DNA of 64,000 bases from Merluccius polli (lineage: Eukaryota > Chordata > Actinopteri > Gadiformes > Merlucciidae). Position numbers and translations under genes: made by a program. Of this stretch, positions 33,085 through 43,917 are shown piece by piece. The notes beneath the pieces were generated by a model. The model searched no databases and was not told the DNA's origin. It saw nothing but the letters and a program-made list of their open reading frames with translations. The stretch is from assembly GCA_030340625.1 (NCBI GenBank), contig JAOPHQ010003976.1:1-64000 (forward strand). The letters are read 5' to 3'. Each line of letters opens with the position of its first letter. The stretch's first letter is position 1.

Positions 33085-33944
33085 ATGTCCCTATATTTAA
33101 GCCTTTGGATGCGTGTTGGCAGCCTGTCTCTGGTGCTGGTGGCCGTGGGGACAATGGAGTGTACAGAGCAGGAGTCTCTTATCACCATCGTGGTGCCCAC
33201 TCAGTGCCTGATGGACTGCAATTCTCTGACCTTTACCAAGAAACTGCAACTGGGAGATACCCGCAACATACGGCTCACAGACTCTACAGAGGAAGAACAC
33301 AGAAGTTAGAAAGACAGTTTTTTTTATGACATAATGCGACAGCGAGAGTAGGTAAAGAAGGTAGGTAGTACAGAAGCAAAGAGGTCTTTAACTAAATATT
33401 ACTCTAACTATACCAGCATGTTTTATCCATCTGTGATGGTTTTAAAATTAATGATTGGATTCATTGCCTTGCATTTATTAATCAAACTTAATTTGCACAA
33501 GTGCAATAATATGGCCCTTGCACTGTTCTAGACAGTGTGCTTCTAATGTCAATGTATCCCTCTAAAGACCTCAAGGAGTACTGCTGGCCGGTGGATTTAA
33601 AATGCAACGTCGGGGAGCGCCTGCAGCGAGCGTTTGTGGTCGTGCCCGTGGATCCGTCTGTGGTCGCGCACGAGCACCTGGCGGTGAAATCGACGGGGCC
33701 CGTCGTGGGCACGTTGAGCGCACACGGTGGCCCCGCCACACTCGCCGACGACTGCGGCATCCGCTACGAGGTCACGCCGATCTACCAGTCTACGTCAGAG
33801 TCCATGGGGAAGGGGTTGTCATTTTGCATCCAGGTGGTCGCCCTGCAACCCCTCTCTAGGGACGGGATGTTGAAGTGTCCCCCCTTCCTGGTCACCATCT
33901 GGCAGCCAAGCGCAGCTCAGCCCATGCGGGAAGGAGGGGGCTAG
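33085..33944 (+). CDS. Unrecognised two-exon protein, probably about 198 residues
   Basis: I do not recognise this gene. Exon 1 (33085-33304) starts MSLYLSLWMRVGS and would end at a weak donor GTTAGA. Exon 2 (33568-33944) follows a CTCTAAAG acceptor and ends at TAG. The two phases agree. Exon 2 is GC-rich at third positions, open for over 370 bp and reads as folded protein, e.g. LKCNVGERLQRAFVVVPVD, GIRYEVTPIYQ and MLKCPPFLVTIW. The N-terminus (LSLVLVAVG) is hydrophobic enough for a signal peptide or membrane anchor. Several cysteines fit a secreted or luminal protein. The weak donor makes the junction uncertain; the alternative acceptor TTCTAG before 33534 breaks phase. A plus-strand AATAAA lies near 34886. 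It is divergent from miga2, with the P-like MITE copy between them. Confidence 0.5.
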
Positions 33945-33990
33945 AGGGTCTGAGGGGGGAGATAGTTGTGAGAGTAAAGGGGCTTGGTGT

Positions 33991-34402
33991 ATAGAGCGCA
34001 ACAGTGACCGCCCCTTTTTAACAGCTCCGGTGCCGGAAGTAAATTTCCCATGCATTTATCTCGTCCACTTTTCGTAGAATCCTTATAAAAAGAGTATTAA
34101 GCCTTTAACCAAGCCAATCGTTCGTTGGTAGTCGTGACCATATTATGTTTGATTCGGGCATAAAAAGAATTTGGAAAACGGAAGAAAAGCCAAAGGTACT
34201 TTATTTTGTTGACCGAGTGAGGAACTACTCATCCCGAATCAAACATAATATGGTCACGACTACCATAACGAACGATTGGCTTGGTTCAAGTCTTAATATT
34301 CTTTTTATAAGGATTATACTAAAAGTGGACGAGATAAATGCATGGGAAATTTACTTCCGGCACCGGAGCTGTTAAAAAGGGGCGGTCACTGTTACGCTCT
34401 AT
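33991..34402. mobile_element. Near-palindromic MITE with about 168-bp inverted arms
   Basis: The left arm (33991-34158) and right arm (34233-34402) are inverted copies of each other with a 74-bp spacer. The tips are ATAGAGCG. Each arm contains an ETS-type CCGGAAGT next to CCCATGCAT. A clear target duplication is not visible. No ORF. Confidence 0.85.
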
Positions 34403-34587
34403 TTTGTGTGATAACCAGTGGCGAGCCGTGCCTATCAGAACGGGGTCTTATGTACCTTCTGTAAAAAAAAACCTACTAACAAAAAACAAAAAACCTACTA
34501 AAAGCTACTGCTCGGTATTGGAAAATTGGGTCAATACTTTTATTTTATAATATTTTTATACAAGTTGTTGCATTGTGGGTATTCTGC

Positions 34588-34835
34588 GGCAGAAAGGACG
34601 ACGTCTGCTGCAGGTAGGTTGAGCAAAGAGACGGGTCCACAAGAAGTCTTTAAGTCATGTTAATATTGTATTGTATTTTACATGCAGTACCGGTTATTGC
34701 CACAAGAGTGGAGTGTTTACCCTTTTTGAATTTATTTTCATTGCTTTATTTACACACTTCATAATAATGTTGTAAAGTGTAGTATTTTATTAGTAATGTA
34801 ATAGGCAGAAAGGACGACGTCTGCTGCAGGCGGAC
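34588..34835 (+). repeat. Direct repeat of a 26-bp block
   Basis: GGCAGAAAGGACGACGTCTG followed by CTGCAGG occurs at about 34588 and again at about 34803, about 215 bp apart. The sequence between them is not similar to either flank. Confidence 0.7.
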
Positions 34836-35169
34836 CAAACCTTTGCTCATTCCCTATGTTTGTTTGATGACCCTCTGTGCAGATAATAAAGTTAAACCAA
34901 TCCATCCGCATGCTGAGAGTGTCCCAGTCCTTCAAGTATAGCTAACACAACGCAGGTTACACACGCACACACAGCCACACATACGCTATTGGACGTCACG
35001 TAGGCAGTCACTTTATGATGAACAATCAATTTAACAAGTGTGTGGAAACAAAATGCTGAATGTTCAAACACTTAAACGGTCATCTTGAAAAGGGCTGATA
35101 ATAAATCTGCATCAATATCATCTCCACCTGCTACCATTTTCTATGTCGGCTATCGTTCGCTAGTTATGC

Positions 35170-35390
35170 TAGAGCTGTGTCTCAATCCAGGGGCCGCATC
35201 CTTCGAAGGCTGCATTTGAAGGCCGATTTTGTCACTGCGGCGCGACAAGGCTGTCCCGCTTCGAAGGCTGTCCCGCTTCGAAGGCTCCTCCAAATGCGGC
35301 CTAAAAATGCAGCCTTCTTTTCCCGAATCCGAAGGACCCAACGGATGGATCCTTCGCGGCCAAACCTATCCCAAGATGCAATGCGTGCCG
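35170..35390 (+). mobile_element. Non-autonomous element with repeated TTCGAAGG blocks (hAT-like)
   Basis: It begins AGAGCTGTGTCTCAATCC and GGGGCCGCATCCTTCGAAGG, a start I associate with fish hAT MITEs. Inverted CCGCATTTGAAGGC-type blocks recur across it. CTGTCCCGCTTCGAAGG is duplicated in tandem. The right end is not clearly resolved. Confidence 0.5.
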
Positions 35391-35584
35391 TTTTTTTCAT
35401 TGAAAGTGGCGTCCCCATCCATACCAGCGGCCGAGGATTACACTTTTTTAACTAACTTGTTAAGATAAGATTATACTTTTTTTCTAGCCGTGTCCTGATT
35501 GTCAACTGCAGCTGTCAAGATTTCTAGGCGACAGGAGGCGCTTTGTGACGCAAGGGCAGGGGCGATTCTAGGGTCAGAGCTTTA

Positions 35585-36591
35585 CTGTGCGTTCACACCG
35601 AAAGCGCACAAAGAGGAATCCGCCTTGTCCACTCCACCTAAATCGCTTTTGTCGCTTTTGCCCCCCTTCAGAATGTTCGTTCTTGCTTTTTTTTATTTAT
35701 TTAAAGGGCCAGCGTGCCACACGCGCTAAACACCACCACGCAACTACTGCTGTAGCACAGCCCAGTTACCGACATCGTTGATCACGGAAAGTTACTTGAT
35801 GAAGTCATTAAAAACAGAATTACTCCGATTGGCTGGAGAGTGTAGGTTAAAAAGTGTTTATTTACACCATCTTTGATTTACACCTAGGAAAGACGTTGAC
35901 GCTATGAAGACGCTATGGCCACGTTGCTTGGCAACGCCTGCATACGGGAGATATTAAATAGTCTGCTCGACTTGTAAAAATAAAAAAAACCCTCACGATT
36001 TCAACTCTAAAACAAATTAAAGTATTATTAATTGATTACATATTTCATTCTTTCGTAAGTGACCATGGTACTTCGCGGAAGCAACCCTCCGCTTCGCGTC
36101 GGACGGTTCACGCCTCCGCGTTGTCCATTCATTTCTGTTAATGGACACCTCGTCGGGTTACTCCCCAATCATATTTACGGAAATGATCATCCCAAATAAA
36201 CACCGATTTTGCCAAATGTAATGTTGTCAAATCATAGAGGACATCATAGAGGTTCTGCTACGGCAGCAATCGGCATTTCCAGCGACACCTTGGAACGAAT
36301 GTTTGGTAAAGTTACGCGGGTTGTTTTCTGGGAAAGATCTGACCGAGGGACGACGGCAGAACGAGATATCCCCATTGGCTATCGATGGATTTTCTACCTT
36401 TCCCTCCCAGTCGCGTCATAGCTCATTTACATAAAGTTGGAGGATTTTTAACTTTTTTTATCCTCCAAGTCGCCTAGTCCACCCGAGTCCGCCTATTCCT
36501 CTTTTCCCTCTTTGTCCGCCTGGCGCCCAATACACAATGAATGACTTCCGGGATCATTTTCCTCTTTGTGCGTTTTGGTGTGAACGCACAG
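35585..36591. mobile_element. Non-autonomous PIF/Harbinger-type element
   Basis: The ends are inverted: CTGTGCGTTCACACCGAAAG at the left against GGTGTGAACGCACAG at the right. CGCACAAAGAGGAA and TTCCTCTTTGTGCG extend the match. The 3-bp sequence TTA flanks both ends, the TWA duplication typical of PIF/Harbinger. The interior (1,007 bp) has no transposase-like frame. Confidence 0.75.
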
Positions 36592-36607
36592 TTAGGGGTG
36601 CTGAGCA

Positions 36608-36966
36608 ATTACGTACGTAAATAACGTAACTTACGCAAATTACGTAAGTTATTTACGTAATTTACGTAAGTTACGTTATTTACGTAATTTACGTAAGTTA
36701 ACTTACGTAATTTGCGTAAGTTACGTTATTTACATAACTTACGTAATTTGCGTAAGTTACGTTATTTACGTAAATTACGTAAATTGTGTAAATAACTTAC
36801 GTAATTTGCGTAAGTTACGTAATTTACGCAAATTACGTAAGTTATTTACGTAATTTACGTAACTTACGTAATTTGCGTAAGTTACGTAATTTACGTAAAT
36901 AACTTACGTAATTTGCGTAAATTACGTAATTTACGTAAATTACGTAACTTACGCAAATTACGCAAG
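36608..36966. repeat. Array of ACGTAA / TTACGTAA palindromic units
   Basis: About 360 bp built almost only of ACGTAA, TTACGTAA, TTTGCGTAA and AACGTAA blocks in irregular order. It starts 17 bp after the Harbinger-type element. It reads similarly on both strands. Confidence 0.95.
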
Positions 36967-37589
36967 GTACTAACTTGAAGGCCTTGAAGCTTTGCCACTG
37001 GTGGTATAGGGGAATCCATTCCCGGAGACATGGTGCAATGCCTACATGTATCTGTAGCACCTTCTTTTTTTTTTTACCACTGCTTGACATACAAACCTTT
37101 ACTTTTCCCTGTGGACTTAAATGTAGGATTAATGATTAGCCTACATGACATGACATGTATGCAACAAATAAATAATACATAGCAAAATGACTTCAGCTTC
37201 AGGCCATGAAGAGGATGAATGAAAGACAAATTACGAGAGTTGCAGTTATTTTAAAATGGAAACCAAGTACCGGTACAATTAAAATATTACTTTCATTAGC
37301 AAACTTGCATCTGTACACCTAAAAGACTAATAACATATCTACTTATTGCCAGTGTAAGTTTCCTAGGACAAAAAGCATTCATGATTTTAATCTTATATGA
37401 GAAAAAATGACCGTGTGTGTATGTATGCTCCATCTCTTTATAGATATTTATCTATGTGTAAATAATCTCTTTACTCTCTGCAGTTCAAATTCATAATATT
37501 GGAGAGTTTTCTCCGCCTGCCCCCTCCTCCCCAGACTCAAAGCTCACGCGGGTTGCCAGGTTGAGGACACTGAACAAACATGAGCCCAA

Positions 37590-37931
37590 CACCACCACCC
37601 ATAACACCCTAGCAATTGCCTAGAACACCCTAGCAACTACCCATAACACCCTAGTAACTACCTAGAACACCCTAGCAACCACCCATAACACCCTAGCAAC
37701 TACCTAGAACACCGTAGCAACCACCCATAACACCCTAGCAACTACGTAGAACACCATATAAACCACCCATTACAGCCTAGCAACTACCTAGAACACCATA
37801 TACACCATCTAGAACACCCTAGCAACCACCCAGAACACCATATAAACCACCTAGAACACCCTAGCAACTACCTAGAACACCCTAGCAATCACATAGAACA
37901 CAATAGTAACCACCCATAACCACCCACACCA
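37590..37931 (+). repeat. About 20-bp minisatellite
   Basis: About 16 variants of a unit like AACACCCTAGCAACTACCTAG, alternating with ACCCAT variants. Confidence 0.95.
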
Positions 37932-39460
37932 CATTCATTTGAATATAAGAAATGGATATAAATGTGGCATTGAAATAAACGTCCCCTGAAATAAAAAAAA
38001 TGTGGAATTATGAAATAAAAGTCCTCTGAAATAAATAAAAGTAGTCCTTTGAAAAACATAATTAAAAAAACTCTTTATTTATTTATTGAACTATATTGAC
38101 ACATTTATATATTTATTTTTACACTTTTATTTATTTCAGGATGTATTTCATGTCCATATTTATTTATTTCATAGGCAAATTTATTTATTCATGTATTTAT
38201 TTATTTAATATTGACAGAAATGGTATTCCATACAATTCACTCTCTTAGCTTCAGATTGATGCCTCAGTTCCCAGGTGCAACAACATATATCGTCTTTGAA
38301 TATGTCATTAATTAAATTCTAAGGGGCACCTGCAGCAAGCATCCTCCTCAGACCTTCAGCGCAACACAAGTATCTCTTTGTGGAGCGCTTTGTGATTGTG
38401 TGTTTTCCAGGAGCAGAAGCAGCAGCAACAGCTGTCAGCAGAGTCACTCCCCGCCGTGACTGCGATGGGACGAGCCTATAGTTGGAGATGTCAGACGTTC
38501 AAGGTCTTCAACGATTTAAAAAAAGCTTCCAAGCTTTCCATGGCCCGCCGTGAACTTGGATTTCCCCCACGGTGTCCTGGGATGAACCCGTGTTTGTGTG
38601 TGTGTGTGTGTGTGTGTGTGGGGGGGGGGGTATTCTATGTGACTGTGTGTGTGTGTCTCAGTGTGTGTATGTATGTCAGTGTGTGTATGTGTGTGTGTGT
38701 GTGTGTCATGCAAAAATTACACCTTCTTTAATTTATTATTAATTAATTCAACACACTTTGTATTAATTCACCTTAGAGGTGAAAGGTGTCATAATGTGTC
38801 TTCTTTTGATGTCAAGAAGTGTCCCACAAGAAATGTTTTTAAAATGTTTTAATCAAATGGCGTTGTCGGCAGGAACCCAATTCGAGATCATCAGATTGGT
38901 AGGCCTAAGTTACATTTTATTTTCTAATTTAACTATCTTGCCAATCTGACTCTGTGAAGGGAATCCAAATGTAATGATTCGTACTATCGGAGGTTATAAA
39001 GACGGAAGTAGACTGAGTTGTCCTATGAATGGATGAGTTGTGCATTTGGAAATCATTAGCAGGATTTATCACTGGCAGACACTATGGGTCGATGAATTGT
39101 ACCGTGTTTTTTGTTTTTTTCAATGTGTGTGCGTGTGTGTGTCTCAGAGTGTGTGTAAACTACGTATGAACGAAGGAATGATTCATGCGTCCAACTGCTG
39201 GCTTGTAGAAGGTGTGTGTGTGTGTGTGTGTGGTGTGTGTATCTATGTAAAAATTGATGAATTCATTAATTCTGTAATGTTGTGTTTGTTAATGTTCCCC
39301 TGAGGTGCCCTTGGATCTGTGGCCAATAGTACTGAAGGTGTTTTTCCACTGCTCACTGCATTCCTGTGATAAATTTACTCAACCCATCCACAAAAGCAAC
39401 ATTTGTGAGTGGGTTCACCTCAGGCCAAGAGGAAATGTTGTTTCTTGGTTGTGACCCTCT
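37932..39460. other. No supported gene
   Basis: A/T-rich ATTTATTT repeats (about 38070-38215), (GT)n with a G run (38587-38628) and further GT tracts near 38643-38706 and 39212-39240. A CAG-rich piece after a TTTTCCAG at 38411 looks exon-like but is closed by low-complexity sequence, so I do not call it. Confidence 0.45.
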
Positions 39461-39489
39461 TTGGGCCTCAGCGAAGGGTAATCTAAGCT

Positions 39490-39900
39490 GCGTTTCCACC
39501 CAGAGCCCGCACCTTTATTCCTAGGAACTATTTTTGGAGGAACTAAGATTTTCCTTCAGTTTGTTGTTGTCTGCGTTTCCACTGCAGTCTAAAGACCCCT
39601 GAAGATTAGGTTGTATTGTAGTACACAACACAGGCAGGCAGCTGAGCTTAGAAAGATGGCGACTGCGAGTTGTGGGGATAGCGTACTAGTAAAAAAGAAA
39701 ATTGCCTCTGCCCCTGTTTGGGAGTATTTTGGGTTTAGTACCAATGATAATGGTGAGCCAAAAAGGCCTGAGCCCGAATATATGAATGTTTGTTCGTTCG
39801 GTAGGTATTCCAATCTCAAATGTATTAAGCTATTTCAATGTTTAGTCAAGGCCAAAAACACCAAAAAGCTCTACCTACTGATAATAACGGCTTGGTAATT
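39490..39900 (+). pseudogene. BED zinc-finger fragment of a DNA transposon
   Basis: ATG at 39656 opens MATASCGDSVLVKKKIASAP followed by VWEYFGFSTNDNGEP and YMNVC. This matches the start of a BED finger as in hAT/ZBED transposases: an aromatic pair, then the first Cys. The rest of the finger and all catalytic sequence are missing. Upstream, CTGCGTTTCCACC occurs with a second GCGTTTCCACTGC copy, resembling a fish transposon end. Confidence 0.5.
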
Positions 39901-40090
39901 TCATAAATATGAATAGAACAGGTAGCAATGATTTTTCCTTTTATGGCTATCCGTCACCCACAATAGCGCCTGTGAGATTTATTTTCGGGTGATAAGCACT
40001 AGTCCTGCTGAGCAATTTCATCAAAACTTTGCACAATGTTCAAACCCCCTACTTGCTTTGCGGTAATTGGAAGTAGGTTGTGGAACGTGT

Positions 40091-40150
40091 GTGGTTGATA
40101 GCTGGTTTACAGCCTCACCTGGCCCGAGTCAGACTGATTATCTGGAACTT
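40091..40150 (+). mobile_element. Partial copy of short TIR element family A
   Basis: GTTGATAGCTGGTTTACAGC and CTCACCTGGCCCGAGTCAGA match the start of the copies at 3353-3475 (minus strand) and 60528. The rest is absent. Confidence 0.6.
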
Positions 40151-40310
40151 TAAATAATTTATTCCGGCCAGCCCTTCAGCCAACCAACACGGACAAAGCT
40201 GTGTGCGGTATTGTTGCCTTGTTGATTGTGATTCACTGCTTTTCAAATGGGGAGAAAAGTTCAGTGCTGGAGGCCCAACCCCCAAAGTTCCTGTACTTTT
40301 GGAAATTCTG

Positions 40311-40492
40311 ATTCTCCATTCTGATTGGCTGGAGACAGAGTAATACAGTTCTTATTATACCATGGCCTGGGTGAATACTCCATTGTGATTGGCTGGAGAC
40401 AGAGTAATACAGTTCTTATTATACCATGGCCTGGGTGAATACTCCATTGTGATTGGCTGGAGACAGAGTAATACAGTTCTTATCATACCAAA
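40311..40492 (+). repeat. 64-bp tandem repeat, about 2.8 copies
   Basis: GATTGGCTGGAGACAGAGTA recurs at 40323, 40387 and 40451, exactly 64 bp apart. Each unit carries an inverted CCAAT box (ATTGG). Confidence 0.9.
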
Positions 40493-41159
40493 TAAAAATA
40501 ATCAAATCTTCCAGTCGTCCTCAGAAGTTATGTGACTGCTCTGGCATTGGCATCCGCACATCTGCTGGTTGACCGAAATGGTGATACTAGCTTACAAATA
40601 CATGTGAAATTCACGGACGCAGTTTCAAATTGTGTCCATGGAAAAAAACACAATAAATAGTGCAAGCTAAAAGTTTTTATTTTGAGACAAAAAAATGGCC
40701 AACAATATGAATTAACACCCTTATATTTGAATGATTTGCAAGTGGCCATGGTATAAGCAGGATATTCCACTCTGCGGCTATTGAAAGATAATGCACAGCG
40801 CGGGGGTTAGAACGCTTGCCTCCGCGAAGTGCAAAATAAGCAATTTTCTTTACTTTACATTATTCTAACAGCACAACTTGTCGAGGATTATTATGAAAAA
40901 TGCCTCATAACTATGAGTATTACCCGGCCATTGATTCCACCCATAACACGGCGCTACTAGCTTAAAAATGTATGTGAAATTTGTGGACAATAGTAGCAAA
41001 ATCTGTCCATTAAAAAAATCAATTTCAGCAAATATCTTAGTTGCAACAACATTGAGCTAGCAACACACTTGTGTGTTTAAATGTCTGGTATTTATTCAAA
41101 TTAGGAAATCCCATGATCTCTAGAAAGCATTAGCTCAAGTTGGCTGGCTGACTTAGCCT

Positions 41160-41640
41160 AGAAATCTAGATGCCCCTAGCGGTAGCAAATTTAATTTGCA
41201 GCCAGGGGGTTTAGCCTTTTGTCATCGTTTTGCGCTGCTGGAAACAGAAAATCTGTCAGGCCAATCACATCGTGAGGGGCGGAATCGGAAGCCGGGCTAC
41301 CATGACGACAGAGTTGCGACGGTTCCGTGTTAGAGGTAAACAATGGCTGCTGCTGGCGAACAGCTGTCTTTCGACTCGGCTTTGGCCGCGACTCTTCAAG
41401 ACTTGAAGTTAACATTTTATTTCACTATTCTTCCACAATCCACCATACGGAACACTTCCCCATGGACTAATTTCCGTCACCTTCTTCGTTGCTCTGATTG
41501 GTTGTAGCGCTATCCTATTGCCTGCAGAGGGAACTTGAAAGACAACCGTTTATCCCACCCACACTGCCAATGGAGCAATGCCAGACCCTACATCTTTCTG
41601 ATGTGGGTCTGGCCTGCCAGGCTATGGCTGACTCTCAGGA
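41160..41640. repeat. Unclassified interspersed repeat with an internal hairpin
   Basis: The CpG-rich segment has a short minus-strand frame lacking any known domain. A hairpin GCCAGACCCTACATC / GATGTGGGTCTGGC lies at 41580-41613. I associate this sort of sequence with repetitive elements in fish, but this is recollection, not a search. Confidence 0.35.
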
Positions 41641-41975
41641 GCTTGGAACTTTCAAGCATCTCAGTTGCCAGGTCGTTTCTAAGGATCTCCCTACTGGCTG
41701 GAGTAGTAAACTACCATTTGCATAGTAGCCTACGGACGTGACTGATTATTTTTTCCAGGTATTAGTCAGATCCAATGTAAGTTGAATCACAGTTTCCATA
41801 GGATACAAAAATTATTCTTTTGAGAGCAAATTGCCCTGCAATATGACACTTTAATTATATTTCATATTTTTGTTTTGTTTGCAACTGGTATAATCACAAT
41901 TTAACATAACATTGCTTAATAAAGCAGTTTTTGGAAAAAATAAGAAATTAGAAAAATGAGATAATAATTTAAAAA

Positions 41976-42024
<49 letters not shown>
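41976..42024 (+). repeat. (AAT)n microsatellite
   Basis: About 16 AAT units. Confidence 0.95.
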
Positions 42025-42026
<2 letters not shown>

Positions 42027-42821
42027 ATTCAACTTATAATGCACCCTTCATTGGGACCAAGGATGTATGATGCAAATTAGCAGTCATTGTAGGTTGAAAA
42101 CAGTTCAAAAGTATATTCCTTGTCCTGTCAGTGGATTACAATTTAAAATCTAATTTGGGCAAGGGAAGTTAACTGACTTTTTATACAAGATAAACTTCAA
42201 GACTTCAAATATATTCAATATATTCAAATATATGTTCAAATCAATGAAGCCAATTCAAGGGCATTTTAGTATCCAGTATGAAAGTCTGACAAATACTATC
42301 CATTGGATAGGAACAAACTGGTCCTCTTTTTCTGAATGTTTTTGAATTTCATGTACATCATTTGTACATATGTTTAAATCTATACATTTCAATAATCCTT
42401 GTTTTTGGTTGATGGCAGTTGTTATATAGTAATATAGTTAAATTTGAAATAGTTTTATAGTGTCATTTGTGGTCATAAAAGGATGTATGCTTTGTGACTT
42501 ATCAACTATTTAAATCATCACTTTTTCATACCACACAAGGTATGGTCTTTGGCATTTTTTTCTCTCTCTACCTCCTTCACAATCTTCAGTCTTTCTCTCT
42601 CTCTCTCTCTCTCTCACCAAAAAGCGGGGCTAAGCGAGATCTCAGGCATCTCAAGGCCAAGCGGGTGCAAATGAAGATAAAAAGCCAGGTTCCCAGGGCC
42701 CCCACCAAACAATAGCTACTACAGCATCCCCACGTCTAGTCGCGTCATACCTCCACCGACACCAGCAGCGTCGACACCGCTGTCACCATCACGCCACATC
42801 ACGCGTCCAAACATTAAAAAG

Positions 42822-43850
42822 ATGGCCCTCGCCTTCGTCGCCATGACGGTCCTGCTGGGCTCTTCGCTGGTGGTGGCGTTCGTCATGCCACCAAAGAAAG
42901 ACCACCAAGGAGGACCCACCGTCGATCCCATTTATGACCAACACAGGTTAGACAATCCAGGGTTTTGTTTTTGAAAAATAGCATAGAGCCAGAGGTTCTG
43001 ATTAATGGTGTCAAGAAGACATCTCAAAGGTTCTCATAAATCTTCAGGGGAGTGGGGGGGAATCTGAGAGTTTTATCCAGTTTTGATATATGGTTAACTT
43101 GACCTGTGGTATAATACTAGAGATGGCAAGGAGTGATAGCATGCTATTCAGTGCAGGCATTACCAGTGTAAATTATTGATACACAAGACAAGCCAAAGAC
43201 AACAGTAATCATTTTTGCAATACTGTTAAAAAACAATGTATAGGTGTTAAAAACACAAAATTTGGTTTGGCTTTGTTGTAAATTTAACAGCTTGTTATAT
43301 TTTCAGTTCAGTCGATCATTCACTACTCGATTGGGTGCAATGTATAAAATGTATGGGTGTGTTTGTTTTGTGTTGCTGTTTCAGGTGCCAGAGGGATGAA
43401 TTGCCTTCCATCAGGAGGAGTCTGCTTCGGGCCCTGAACCTGCAGGTGGAGCCACAGCTGCCCATGGGTCAGCTGGCCCCTATCAGAGAGCAGTGGAAAC
43501 ACACCTTCAGCGCTATTGGCCACAGATCCAAGGGTAGGGGAACATTACATAACAAAGCAACTATTTAGTGGTGAATATGTGGTCCCTAATCTAAAGTGTT
43601 ACCAAACGTTCTTTTAAATACCCTCTTTGACTGATTCTAATACAAGTTGTATATAAGTGTCTTTGTCTGAATGTTCCCTCAGGTTCTGCTCCATCGGACA
43701 ACTCACCTGAGGTGGCACCTGGAGTTGGCAACAGCACAGACCTCAAGTGCTGTCAACTGGTATCTCAAATCTCCCTGGAAGGTACAACCCATGCATGTGT
43801 GTGAGTGTGTGTGTATAAAAGTATTAATCCATACTTTATTAATCCAACCA

Positions 43851-43917
<67 letters not shown>

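Noticed and set aside
35182..35455. Overlapping frames on both strands as coding
   Set aside because: They lie in an element with inverted TTCGAAGG blocks; the frames mirror each other across strands.
36842..37090. Frame with Leu-Arg-Lys repeats
   Set aside because: It is a translation of the ACGTAA array.
38396..38731. CAG-rich exon-like piece after a TTTTCCAG acceptor
   Set aside because: It ends in (GT)n and a G run, with no known domain or donor.
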